Assembly: GCF_019393635.1 (NCBI RefSeq)
Contig: NC_057866.1
Span: forward strand, 3,188,223 to 3,252,222
Length of the DNA stretch: 64,000 bases
Source: Dromiciops gliroides
Taxonomy: Eukaryota; Chordata; Mammalia; Microbiotheria; Microbiotheriidae
Direction: 5' to 3'
Positions 21,633 through 32,059 of the stretch are shown here, piece by piece (the first letter of the stretch is position 1; every line of letters begins with the position of its first letter). The translations under genes were made by a program, and so were the position numbers. The notes under the pieces were generated by a model. It was given only the letters and a program-made list of their open reading frames with translations, was not told the DNA's origin and ran no database searches.

Positions 21633-21912
21633 ATGTGAGAAAAATAATGGGGTTCTGGGGGACCCAGAGGGAGCCTTGCCTGAGTCAGTAGAGTTGGAGC
21701 TTGGACTGAGTAGAGATTAGACCCACACCTACCTAAAAGCTTTGCCCTCCGAGGGTCAGCCTTGCACAGGGCACTGCTCATTTTGATATGGGCCACCCTC
21801 AAGTCATGCCAATCAATGGACTTGAATGTTACTGGCCAACTAGCTTGGGTCAAGGTGCAGTGACCCACCTCTACCTGAGAGAGGCTAAAATCCTTGGGTA
21901 GAGGGGGGTCAA

Positions 21913-21913
<1 letters not shown>

Positions 21914-21964
<51 letters not shown>

Positions 21965-22006
21965 TCTCTGTCTCTGTGTGTCTCTCTGTCTCTCTCTGTC
22001 CCTCTT

Positions 22007-22072
<66 letters not shown>
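21914..22072 (+). repeat. (CT)n microsatellite, compound
   Basis: Two long CT runs (about 21914-21962 and 22012-22072) separated by degenerate TCTG/TCCT units. Confidence 0.96.
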
Positions 22073-22074
<2 letters not shown>

Positions 22075-22319
22075 CTGAGACGCTGGAGGGGGCAGCCATG
22101 TGTCCCCCCTGGGTCTCCTCTCTATCCTAGGTAATGTAGGGCTTCTGAACTTTCGGAGCCATGTGCTCTCTTTTTACTAACATTTAATTTGATTTAATCA
22201 ATGTTTAATGCCAAAGACTGGTGCTATAGCTTCTAATTGATAAATAGCAATATATTAGAAACCCCAGCTAAGTTCCCTATAACTTAGGACAGAGATGGGC
22301 ACCCCCAAAATATTTCAAA

Positions 22320-22349
22320 AGACACACACATACCTACACATATATACCC

Positions 22350-22393
<44 letters not shown>
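22320..22393 (+). repeat. (CA)n microsatellite with a 55-mer-like leader
   Basis: About 20 CA units at 22353-22393, preceded by 'acatacctacacatatatacccttacac', which is the same word as in the minisatellite about 0.7 kb upstream. Confidence 0.93.
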
Positions 22394-22396
<3 letters not shown>

Positions 22397-23240
22397 CTCG
22401 GAAACCACCCAGGGAGCCCTGGATCTTAGAGCCCTCCTTCCCCTGCCTGGCATTCACCCCACACTGGGCCTCTGCAGGCCTCCCTGTCCCACCAAGCCCA
22501 CAACCTGCATAATCTCAAAGCACAGAGAGTGAGAACAACTTTTGCACAGGCCCCTCGGACGTCGGAGCTGAGACATCCAGGTCTAGCCCTCTTGTGCTGG
22601 GGTGGGGGTGGGGGTCCCCCAGGTAGGAGATGGCAGGGCCAGGATTCCCCAGAGGAGGAGTGGAAAGTAATGCTCAGTCAACACCCTGCGCCTCAGTTTC
22701 CACATCTGTAAAGTGGAGATAAGGGTCTCTGTACTCCCTGCCCATCAGGGCTCTTGTGGGGAGATAGAAGCCCTTCAGGTGAAAGATTCTCATGAAACCA
22801 TGGTGAGGAGTGGCAGGCTGGGAGTGACTGGGTCCAGTTACTGGGGGAAAGGAATCTGCTGGATCCTGTCTCTGAAGTTGGGGAGGGGGGTGATGCTGCC
22901 GATCTCCTCAGGGTAATGAGTAACAGGAACCCCTCACCAAGCAGGGGTAAAGTCCTGGGGGACACAGCTAGTGAAAACTTTATCCTTAACCTGCAACTTA
23001 GAACACCCAGTGTCTCTAGTGACATCTCCCAGGGCTGGCCAAAGGCCCCGGACCAAAAGTCCTCAAAGGGTAAGAATCTGCTGAGCCCTCTGAGCCCACA
23101 GGATTATGGTTACAGCTAAGAGGGATGAGCTGAGAGGACCAAGCCCAAGACAGATCAGGAAACTGAGGCCCACAGAAAGCGAGCGACTGTCCTCACCGGC
23201 AAAAGTGGCAAAGCCCGATCCTTGAGTCACTCAGTCAGTC
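22394..23240. other. Unique DNA with MIR traces
   Basis: A MIR end ('cgcctcagtttccacatctgtaaagtggag') lies near 22688. No coding exon recognised. Confidence 0.4.
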
Positions 23241-23255
23241 GGTCAACAAACATTT

Positions 23256-23756
23256 TTTTTTTATTTTTTTTTTATGTATAAGGTATTTTATTTTTTCCGT
23301 TACATGTAAAGATAGTTCTCAACTTTTGTTTATACATGCTTTACAATTTCAGATTTTTCTCCCTCCCACTCCTCCCTCCCCCCTCCCCTAGACAGCAGGT
23401 AATCTGATATAGGTTATATCTATATATCTCTATACATATACATATATATATATATACACACACATATATATACACATAATAACATTAATCCTATTTCTGC
23501 ATTAATCCTGTTACAAGAGAAAGAATCAGAGCAGTGATGCAAAACCTCAAAATAGAAAGAAAAAAAAACCAACAGCACCCAAAACAAAAGAAATAATATG
23601 GTTCAATCAGCATCTATATTACTCCACAGTTCTTTCTTTCTTTTTTTTTTTTCTTGGATTTGGAGATCCTCTTCTATCATGAGTTCCCTGGAACTCTTCT
23701 GTACCATTGCATTGGTGAGAAGAATATAGTCCATCACAGTAGGTCAACACTCAATG
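23256..23756 (-). mobile_element. Short L1 3' end insertion, reverse
   Basis: A 500-bp 5'-truncated L1, with its poly(A) as T runs at 23253-23272 and 3'-UTR sequence after it. A 15-bp target-site duplication GGTCAACAAACATTT lies at 23241-23255 and 23757-23771. It ends about 0.7 kb before the first coding exon. Confidence 0.9.
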
Positions 23757-24389
23757 GGTCAACAAACATTTATAAAGTGCTAATGCGTGCCAAACACTGA
23801 GCTGCGTCAAGGATGAGGCTTACGTTCTACTGAGAGAGACCTTGATCCGGGGCTCTTAAGCGTGGCAAAACCCTTTACACCCGTCATCCCACTGCCCCCC
23901 AACACGCACACCCTAGGGGTTGTCCTTACCTCTGTGATTATCCCTATTTACAGATGAGGACACTGAGGCTCCGTTGTCACACTTGGAGGAGGCTCCTGGT
24001 CCCTGGCTCCTCACCACAACTTGGAGGCTAGAATACTTCACCCACATCAAGATCAAAGCCCCTATCTGGGGCCCAGCCTTGAGCTGCCTTGGCCAGATTC
24101 CCGAGGATGAACCTCCTTCAGCCGTCAAGGCTGCTCGGGGCTAGGGCTCAAGCCACTGAGAAGGCGTCCGGAGCAGGGGCTGGGGTGGTTTCATTTCCCT
24201 CTCTCTGGAGTCCGAATCATGGAGCGAAGAGACCCAGCCTCCTTCCTTTCCCTCCTCTTCCTCCCCAGCCTCTGTCCCCGCCCAGCTCAGCACCCTCTGG
24301 GCAGGTGGCCCACAGTCAACAGGACTTTGGCTCCCTGGGTGCCTAGCTGCCACCGAGCTGGCCCCTCTGCTGTCTCCCATTTTTCCTAG
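23757..24389. other. 5' flank or 5' intron just before the first coding exon
   Basis: Starts with an MIR/L2-like segment ('gtgctaatgcgtgccaaacac') followed by a reverse MIR block near 23950. Two possible splice acceptors precede the coding exon: one ending at 24389 ('tttttcctag') and one ending at 24405 ('ctccccgcag'). Which one is used, and where transcription begins, cannot be told from the sequence. Confidence 0.5.
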
Positions 24390-24440
24390 GTCCTGCTCCC
24401 CGCAGTCTATGCCAGCAGCTGGGACCACAGCCAGGCCAGC

Positions 24441-24608
24441 ATGCAGGAAGGCGCCCACGTCCACCGGGCGAGGAAGGCCCAGGGAGGCCCCCAGAAGGAG
24501 ACCTCAACCTCTCCGGGAGACGTGGACCGGTGGTTTGTGGTCCGGGTCACCTACGTGCTAACCGCTATAGAGCTCACCTGCCTCTTCATGCAGTTATCCA
24601 TTATGCCC
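24441..24608 (+). CDS. SLC22A18: SLC22A18 first coding exon (TM1)
   Basis: SLC22A18 is a member of the major facilitator superfamily, a multi-pass organic-cation-type transporter. In human it lies in the 11p15.5 KCNQ1 imprinted domain. This exon gives 56 codons from the ATG at 24441 to the donor GTGAGT at 24609 (phase 0). Residues 36-56 (TYVLTAIELTCLFMQLSIMP) match TM1 of the human protein as I remember it (TYVLAATELTCLFMQFSIVP). The start is chosen because it begins MQ like the human protein, and no in-frame ATG is seen between the possible acceptors and it. The 30 residues before TM1 are hydrophilic and poorly conserved, as is usual for this protein. No in-frame stop lies between 24406 and the ATG, so a start in an upstream exon cannot be excluded. 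Confidence 0.9.
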
Positions 24609-24759
24609 GTGAGTGGTCCTGCTGGGGGTGGGATGGGGAGGGTACCAGCCTTAGGCCCCTCCCACCCACGGGGCAGCTGTCTGTACTTGCTCAGTGCAGC
24701 CACACATAAGTGAGTGGTAGCTGGAGACGGGCCAAGGGCTGGGGTTGGGCGGTAGAGGG

Positions 24760-24910
24760 AAGCTAGCTCCAAGCAGATAATGCGGAAGGGGCCCTGGGTT
24801 CAAGTTTGACTCGGCCACTGGATGGCCTCAGACAAGTCCCTTCCCTTCTGGGCCTCCATTTCTTTATCTGTAAAATGTGGGCACTGGACCCAGTAGTCTC
24901 CCGCGCCTCT
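24760..24910 (+). repeat. MIR element in intron 1
   Basis: Forward MIR: 'ccctgggttcaagtttgactcgg', 'cagacaagtcccttccc' and 'tttctttatctgtaaaatgtggg'. Confidence 0.75.
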
Positions 24911-26221
24911 TAGCCTGGCTCTCCATGCCCTGCTCAGGTGCTTCCCTGCACAGGCAGCATTAGACGGGTGCTGGTCAGCAGAGTGGAGATCCGGATCCAA
25001 GACTCGGCTCCTCCACCTTTCCCTCCTCTCCCTCCTCCTCCCCCTTTCCTTCTTCCCCCTCCCCCTCCTCCCCCCCACCAGCACAGAGGGATGCCCTCAG
25101 TCTGATGGATGGCTCAGCCCAGGCATCCCCTCAGCAGTCACTGAGTCCCACCCTTTCATGGATAAAGGAGGGAACTGAGGCCCCGAGAGGGAAAAGAATG
25201 CTTGGGGCAGAGCCTCTGATTCCAGGCCCCCTGGCTCTGATGCCCCACCTTGAGGAGGCTGGTGAGGACCAGCGGGAGGGCCCGGGCTCCTCTGCTTGGC
25301 TTTCCAAGCCTGCCTAACATGACTTTTCCCCCAGAACAGTGGGTGAAGGGACCCAGCCCTGTCCATTCTTGGCTGGGAGCCCCAAGGCTCTTACTGCCTG
25401 GCTGAGTGACTGGACAAGTCCCAGAGGCCCCTCCTTTGGAAAGAGATGGGCTTGGACTTGTTGGGAGTCAAAGAACGACAAAGCCCCACGGTGGAGGTAG
25501 CTCCTAAGACAGGCTCCAGGTGCAGGGAAGGGGAAGGTCCCAGAGTGCTCGGGGCCATAGCAGAGTCGATGGGCAGGCTTTGCCTTTAAAACCAGAGCAG
25601 CTTCTGGCATTGACCCACAGGCTGGTGCCAAAGACTCAGGGCAACAGCCCCAGCCACTTCCGGCTCTTCCTTCAGCTTCCACAGAAGCCCATGTCCACAG
25701 CGGCTGATCCCCCAGAAGGTGGCCCCCAGGCTTCCCCAAGACAGGGCTGGGGGTCTGGAGGTGAATTCCATGAGCAGAGAGGTCCGTGGCTTTGCTTGTC
25801 AGCATCCACTGAGGACCAGAGGCCCCTCAGACCCTCAGGCTCCATCCCACCTCGACACTGTGGCCCACCCCTGCCACAATCTGCCTGCCCTGCCCTTCCC
25901 ACTGGGCCTTGGGAGCCAGGCCCTCCCCAGACGGTGCCAGGCCCAGGGCTGGTCTCTCCTCAAGCCCCTGGGGTCAGGAGAAGGCAGCTGCGGGTCCTTG
26001 CTCCCCCCTCCTCCTCAGAGGCTCCTGTGACCCATCTTTATCACCTGGACCACATGGTCCTCTCTTGTGGGCATATCAGTCTACCTGCCCAACTCCCTTG
26101 GGGTGCCCTGCCCCCCCATACTCATTCTTCATCCTCCTTGTGGCCTCCTCGACTTCCCACCCTCCCTTCTCCCAGCCCATCTCCCAGGCTTCAGCCTTCC
26201 CTCCCCCACAACCGTGGCCCT

Positions 26222-26423
26222 CCAGCTCAAAGACTGTATGATTATAGATTTGGGGGTGGGAGGGGACTTTGAGGGCACTTAGTCCAACCCTTTTGTTTTG
26301 AGGAAACTGAGTTCCAACGATGTTAAGTAACTTGCCCGAGGTTACAGTATGTGAACTGGGATTTGAACTCAGGCCTTCTGACCTCAACTCCGTTGCTCTA
26401 CCCACTACCCCACACTGCCTCAT
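26222..26423 (-). repeat. MIR-related element in intron 1, reverse
   Basis: The + strand shows 'attatagatttgggggtgggagggg', 'ttagtccaaccc', 'gaggaaactgag', 'taacttgcccgaggtta' and 'gggatttgaactcagg', the pattern of a MIR/Ther-type SINE in reverse. Confidence 0.75.
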
Positions 26424-26919
26424 GTTAACATTGGCAACATCTTGCCAAAGTCCAACATCCTCCTTTTTGTTCCAGTTGCCATACTACTGAATGGAGTCCT
26501 GGAAGTGGGCCACCGAGGTGTCCCCCAAGTGTGGATTCTCCAAGGGGCCCTCCCTGCAGCACCATGAAATCCTTTGAGCCTTGTCTGATAGCTCCCCTCT
26601 CATTCTCCACTGAGGACACCTCAAAGTTTCTCCTCTCTCCCTAAAGCTCAGATACCACTCCCCCCCGCCGGCCCCTGCAGAGGACATCACCTCCCTGACA
26701 CCAAAGAGGCTCCACACAGCAAGACGTCTGGGCATCAACCCTCCTTCTCCCCTGGGCCAAAGCCTTTGGCTGTGTGTGCTCTTAGTATGTCACCTTTGGA
26801 AGCCTGCCCCTGCCTTGTCTTATCCTCCATTGGCCACCCGCAAACATGTCCGGTTCTCTTCCATTCCAGAACAAACCAGAAGAACATCTTCAGCTTTCCT
26901 AAGTCCTCTTCTCTCTGCC

Positions 26920-27021
26920 TCCCTCCTTCCTTTCTCCCTTCATCCATCCCTCCCTCCCTCCCCCCTCTCTCCCTCCCTCCTTCTTTCCTCTCTCTTTCTC
27001 CCTCTCCCTCTCCCTCTCCCT

Positions 27022-27102
<81 letters not shown>

Positions 27103-27106
27103 TCTC

Positions 27107-27173
<67 letters not shown>
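26920..27173 (+). repeat. Long (CT)n / (CCCTCT)n tract in intron 1
   Basis: A pure pyrimidine region, with CCTT/CCTC units first and then mostly CT dinucleotides with CCCTCT interruptions. It ends about 155 bp before exon 2. On the pre-mRNA it is a CU tract, complementary to the GA tract in intron 3. Confidence 0.97.
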
Positions 27174-27177
<4 letters not shown>

Positions 27178-27327
27178 GGGGTTACTCCCACTCTGTAGAA
27201 GAGGATGAATGATTCCTTCCTAGCCTTATTCAGAGGTCACTGGTACAACTTGATAAGAGAAGGGGAAGCGTTCTAGAACCCTGATGCCCTACAAACAATA
27301 AGAGATGGTATGTTTTCTTGATTTCAG

Positions 27328-27425
27328 TACCTGGCGAGGAACCTGGGCCTGGACTCCATGGGCTTTGGCTACCTTCAGACCATCTTTGGGGTTCTCCAGC
27401 TCCTGGGAGGCCCCATTTTTGGCAG
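27328..27425 (+). CDS. SLC22A18: SLC22A18 second coding exon (TM2 and MFS motif A start)
   Basis: 98 nt with acceptor 'gatttcag' and donor GTAATG. It begins in phase 0 and ends in phase 2, splitting an Arg codon (AG|G). The 32 whole codons read YLARNLGLDSMGFGYLQT... and end GGPIFG. They form the loop after TM1 and all of TM2, and match the human exon closely as remembered (YLSRKLGLDSIAFGYLQT). The final GGPIFG|R is the first half of MFS motif A, whose second half opens the next exon. Confidence 0.95.
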
Positions 27426-28285
27426 GTAATGTAACCATTTCTCCTGAGCTAGGGGAGCCAAGCCTTCTGAGGCACCCCCACTGTCTGGCCCAGGAAGAGA
27501 GAGTGCAGAGGGACCAGACAGGGGAGTCTCAGAACTGAGACTCAGCCGACTTCATCTCAGGGCTGAGGTGACTTTGGAGGATGAGCTGGGCAAGTGCTCT
27601 CCCTTCCTTGGGCCTCAGTTCTCCTGTCAAAGGAGAGCTCTGAGAGTTCACCCTGCTCTGAACCTAAGCGTCTTCTCTCCCCTGAAGGTTTGGGGGTGAG
27701 GATAGGCTTATGCCACGGGCAAGCAGACTAGGGCAAAGTGGAAAGAAGCCAGCTACCTCGAAGTAATTAGGACACTCCTCCCCTTCCTCCTTCCTCCTTC
27801 TCCTTCTCCTTTTCTCCTCCTCTCCCTCCTCCCCTCCTCCTCCTCTTCCTTTTCTCCTCTGCTCTTCCTTCTCCATGTCCCTCCTCTCTCTCCTCCCCCT
27901 TCATCACCTTTCTTTCCTCAGCTCTCCTTTCCCCTTCTTTCCCTCTCTTCACCATGATCTCTCCTTCCCTCTTTCCTTCTCCTTCCTCCTGCCTTCTCAG
28001 GGTCCAGTTCCCCCCCTCCCCACTCCCAGATACTCTCCTGTGGTCAGCAGAGGGTCTAGGTCTGACTCACATCCCAGGTCTGATGCTCACTCGATGTGAG
28101 ACCTTGTAGAGGTCACTTCACTGTTCTAGGTCTTAATCATATGACAGGGTTGGACTAAGTGATCCCCAAGGTTCCTTAGTGCGCTCAGTCCATGGTCCCC
28201 TGACCCTGGGGCCAAGCTGAACAGAAGCAGAAGGCCTATGATCAGTCGCCGAGCAGGGCAGCCTCATATCTGTGTCTCCTCCCAG
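27426..28285 (+). other. SLC22A18: SLC22A18 intron 2 (0.86 kb)
   Basis: GT-AG intron, phase 2. It carries a CT-rich pyrimidine block (27775-27990) and a MIR-like tail near 28085-28190. No other element recognised. Confidence 0.85.
27775..27990 (+). repeat. Pyrimidine-rich tract in intron 2
   Basis: About 215 bases of nearly unbroken C/T with CTCCT and TTCCTT words; low complexity but not a perfect microsatellite. Confidence 0.9.
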
Positions 28286-28431
28286 GTTTGCTGACCAGTA
28301 CGGGGCCCGGGCAGCCCTGACTCTCTCCTTCTTGGCTGCATCGGGGCTCTACCTGCTTCTCTCCTTTGCCACGAATGTGCCTCTCCTCGTGGCGTCCCGG
28401 ATCCCAGCTCTGTTCATGCATGTGCTCCCAG
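28286..28431 (+). CDS. SLC22A18: SLC22A18 third coding exon (MFS motif A end, TM3, TM4 start)
   Basis: 146 nt between acceptor 'ctcccag' and donor GTAATG. It completes the split Arg, gives 48 codons and leaves one base of a Gly codon (phase 1). The start RFADQYGARAAL completes MFS motif A (G-x3-D-x2-G-x-R) of the TM2-TM3 loop. TM3 is about LTLSFLAASGLYLLLSFA, and TM4 begins at LLVASRIPALFMHVLP. Compared with human SLC22A18 from memory, the TM3-TM4 loop (NVP) is about four to six residues shorter; the reading frame is unaffected. Confidence 0.95.
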
Positions 28432-29169
28432 GTAATGGGGCTCCCCAAATGTCCTGGAAATGGGTACACAGAGGGAGAGAATGTCAGTTCCTTACATCTT
28501 GTGGCCTGGCCTTAGGAACTGGGGGAGAGGCATGAGAAGGGGGGCAGGAGAGGGACCGAGAAGGACCTGGAAAGGAGGCTTTGTAAGGGCCCCCTCCCTT
28601 GGGCTCCCTGTCTTTCCTGGCCAGCTAGAGGGAGCTTGGGCCCCAGGCTCAGCAATTCTGTTCTGACCTGTGCTCCCTGGACGACCCTAAACCACAGCTT
28701 TTCCTTCCTTCCTCCAGAAAACAAGATCATTGGGCTCTACAGTCCAATCTGTCACACAGTCAGTCAGCACAATTTGCCAAAGCCCCTTATGGAAGTAAGG
28801 CTGTGCTGGATTTGGGTGTACAAAGCCCTTCAAGGTCTATGGGAGAAACAGCAGGGAAGCCCAGAAGTACAACCATGCCCACAGTGCCACCTGCCTGCTG
28901 GGGGTGAGGACTCAGAATTCCCCAGGGGTCTGTGGCCTTGCCCTTAACCTGAGACAGATTAGCCTGAGTTCCCAGGGCCCCAGCATGAACCCACAGAATT
29001 CTGGGGAGTTGGCTGGACCAGCCGGCAGGTGGTGCTAGGAGCACGGCCAAATATAGAATATATACCCAGTAAAAATAAAGGCATTTAGTGAGAAGGAAAC
29101 CGGGGTGAGGGGACACTTAACCTCACACTGGAGGTGGTGTTTGAGCTGAGCTTTAAAAGAAACTAAGGG

Positions 29170-29328
29170 GCGGGGGTAGGGGGTGCAGTGGATGAAGCAC
29201 TGGCTCTGGAGTCAGGAGTACTTGAGTTCAAATCCGGACTCAGACACTTGACACTTACTAGCTGTGTGACCCTGAGCAAGTCACTTAACCCCCATTGCCC
29301 CACAAAAAAAGAAAAAAGAAAAAAAAAG
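29170..29328 (+). mobile_element. Marsupial SINE in intron 3
   Basis: Forward copy with an A/G-rich tail. A 15-bp target-site duplication AAAAGAAACTAAGGG lies at 29155-29169 and 29329-29343. Confidence 0.92.
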
Positions 29329-30343
29329 AAAAGAAACTAAGGGTCTCAGTGAGGAGGGTGTGTATCCTATGTGTGGAAGACAGGCTGGTCAAGGGTGAGG
29401 GAGGGGCTTTAAGAGCCAAACAGAAGTTTATATTTTATCCTGAAGGAAAGAAGGAGCAATGGGAGCTTCCTGAGGAGAGGAGTTACGTGGTCAGACCTAT
29501 ACTTTAGGAAGACCACTTTGGCCTCAGTGCAGAGGATGATGGCTGGGAGACAAAAAGAGATTGGAGTCAGGGAGACCAATTAGGAGGCTGTTGCAAGAGT
29601 CTGGATGAGAGGGGGTGGGGCCCTGAACTAAGGCTACAAGAGCGGAGAGGGGTGGAACAGATGGTATAGAGGTAAAACTCACAAGACTTGACAATTGATT
29701 GAATATGGTGGGGAGAACGAAGAGTTGAAGATGAGCAGAAGGTTGGGTGACTTGAAGACTGGTGGTGCCTTTAACAGGAACAGGGAAGTTTGGAAGAGGG
29801 GACAATCCAAGGAGGAAACAATGAGTCTGTTTTAGACATGTTGAGTTTTCAGTGACCACTTGACATTCAACATTTCCAGTTGTCTGATGTGCAACTTGAC
29901 ATGGGACTCAAGCTCAAGTGAGAGACCAGGGCCAGAGAAATTGACTTGGAAACTATCTGCATAGAAATGATTATTGAACCCATGAGAAGTGATGAGGTCC
30001 CTAAGAGAGAGTATGTAGAGAGGAGGTAGAAATCTCTGGGTGGCTTGGGGGACACCAAGAGTTTGGGTGACAAGGAAAAAACTGAACAAAAAAGATTGCA
30101 GAAGAACAGAGAAACAGGAGAGAGTTGTGTTGTGAGAGTGGCCAACAGGGTCAAATGCTGAAATGAAGGAGATGGTCAAAGATTGTGAGGCAGGAGAAGG
30201 CAAGACAGCTCAGGGCTTCCCAACAACAAAGCTCTAGGAAGAGTAACAGGCAAGATGTGATGGAGAAACCCAAGGAGAAAGCTCGATGGGCTATTCTTCC
30301 AGCCCAGGTCAGCAGGAAAGGGACAGTTTTAGAGAATGTGGGA

Positions 30344-30504
30344 GGGGGCAACTAGGTGGCACAGTGGATAAAGCACCGGTCCTGGATTCAGGAGGACCTG
30401 AGTTTTCATCCCACCTCAGACACTTGACACTTACTAGCTGTGTGACCCTGGGCAAGTCACTTTACCCTCATTGCCTTGGGGGAAAAAAAGGAAAAGGAAA
30501 AAAA
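30344..30504 (+). mobile_element. Marsupial SINE in intron 3
   Basis: Forward copy, head GGGGGCAACTAGGTGG. A 14-bp target-site duplication TAGAGAATGTGGGA lies at 30330-30343 and 30505-30518. Confidence 0.92.
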
Positions 30505-30518
30505 TAGAGAATGTGGGA

Positions 30519-31430
30519 AATATTTGCATGAATCAATGCAGTTGAAGGGAGCAGGACTAGAAGAACAATTTCTACAATAACAACAACATGGCAAAGACAA
30601 ACCACTTTGAGAGCCTTAGGAACTCTAATCAGTGCAATTGGCCGTCATGATTCCAGAAGATCCGTGATGAAACATGGTGCCCACCTCCTGACAGAGATTA
30701 AATGGAATTGGGACACTTTGGGATATACCTTTTTTAACACAGACAGTTTAAGAATTTGTTTTGTTTGACTGTTACAAGGATTTTTCTTTTCTTTTCTTTC
30801 TTTTTAAATGGACAGGGAGGGAAAGAAATGCTTAGTAATAAAAAAAAGTTAAAATGAAACAGAGAGTAAAAACCTGTGATCATGGTCTAGGTGAGAGGAA
30901 GGGAAGAATAATAGATTGAATAAGGCAAAGAATACATATTCTTCTCTCACCAATCTTTTCTTCTCTGTAAAGAATGGGTGGGGATCAAAGAAAGGAAAAA
31001 TATAAGAAAATTGGTGAAGGGAAATATATATTTAACATCACATGAGTGTCATTGGGATTAGATCACCCATGAAACAAAAGGAGAGAGCAGAATGGATTAG
31101 AAAGAAGAATCTAACAATAATTGTTTATAAGAAACACATTTGAAACCTGAAGATTCACCGATTAAAATAAGGAGTTGGAGCAAAATCCATTATGCTTCAG
31201 ATAAAAAACAAAACAAAACAAAAACAAGGTAAACAATCATAATCTCCAACAAGACAACACCAAAAAAAGACTTCAATAAAAAGAGATATTTAGGGAAACT
31301 GAATTCTGCAAAAAATACCATAGTCACTGAATTAACATGACTGTTTAGATAGACAGTAAAGCCAGAATAGTGGGAAGCAGTTTTAATGTCTCTCTTTCAG
31401 ACGTGCACGAGTCTAACAAATGCTATTAAA
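30519..31430 (+). mobile_element. L1-related fragments in intron 3
   Basis: 30519-30860 resembles an L1 3' end ('gagcaggactagaagaacaatt', later 'gtcatgattccagaagatcc') with an A-rich end. 30880-31430 resembles the L1 endonuclease region ('ttgtttataagaaacacatttgaaac'). They are two separate pieces in the same orientation, both non-coding. Confidence 0.55.
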
Positions 31431-31779
31431 GAAATCAAGAAGGGTGAAACCTAGAGAATCACAGAATGTAAGAGCTGAAAGGGACCATCTGGTCTGTAGA
31501 TGAAAACAATCCCTCCTATGGCACACATAAGAAGCAAGAAGGAATCACATTTGGAAGTTAAGAGATCACTGGTAACTTTGGAGTTGAATGAAAAAGTCAG
31601 AGGCCAGATTTCAAAGGATTGGGGGGTGAGAGGAGACAAAGTAGGGGCAAGGAGGGTATGCAGGAAAGTCGTTTGACAATAGCTTAAGGGAGCATAGGGT
31701 CAAGTGAGGGTTTTAAGAATCTGAGACAGGGTGTGTTATATAGGCAGCAGAGAAAGAACCTATAAATGTATTGGGAGAA

Positions 31780-31984
31780 AAAAGACACACAGAGAGAAAG
31801 GAAAACAGAGACTGACACATAGAAAGAGAGACAAAGATTGAGACAGAGAGAGACAGAGAGAGAAACAGACACAGAAAGGAGGGATGGGAGAGAGAGACAC
31901 AGAGAGGGAGACAGAGACAAAGACTGAGACAGAGACACAGAGAGAAACAGACACAGAAAGGAGGGGTGGGAGGGGGGAGAGAGG

Positions 31985-32057
<73 letters not shown>
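31780..32057 (+). repeat. (GA)n purine tract in intron 3
   Basis: Degenerate 'gagacagagaga' units followed by an almost perfect (GA) run of about 36 units at 31985-32057. It is purine-rich on the sense strand, the mirror of the CT tract in intron 1. Confidence 0.97.

Positions 32058-32059
<2 letters not shown>

Larger units (their letters stand above)
24609..27327 (+). other. SLC22A18: SLC22A18 intron 1 (2.7 kb)
   Basis: GT-AG intron, phase 0. It contains a forward MIR (24760-24910), a GC-rich stretch without recognised elements (24911-26220), a reverse MIR-like element (26222-26423) and a long CT tract (26920-27173). The branch region before exon 2 ends 'cttgatttcag'. Confidence 0.85.

Noticed and set aside
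21228..21638. 136-codon Thr/His/Tyr-repeat open frame
   Set aside because: Translation of the 55-bp tandem repeat; open only because CACATA words contain no stop in this frame.
23257..23272. T-rich run before SLC22A18 as a regulatory poly(dT) element
   Set aside because: It is the poly(A) tail of a reverse L1 with clear 15-bp target-site duplication.
1..24000. CDKN1C or other imprinted-domain neighbours upstream
   Set aside because: Searched by eye for CDKN1C-type coding sequence and a strong CpG island; neither was seen.
25520..26272. 250-codon open frame on the + strand in intron 1, Pro/Ser-rich
   Set aside because: Overlaps several other long frames on both strands in GC-rich DNA, resembles no protein I know, runs into a reverse MIR, and lies between two well-supported SLC22A18 exons.
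26940..27191. Arg-Glu and Ser-Leu repeat open frames over the CT tract
   Set aside because: Pure by-product of a dinucleotide microsatellite.
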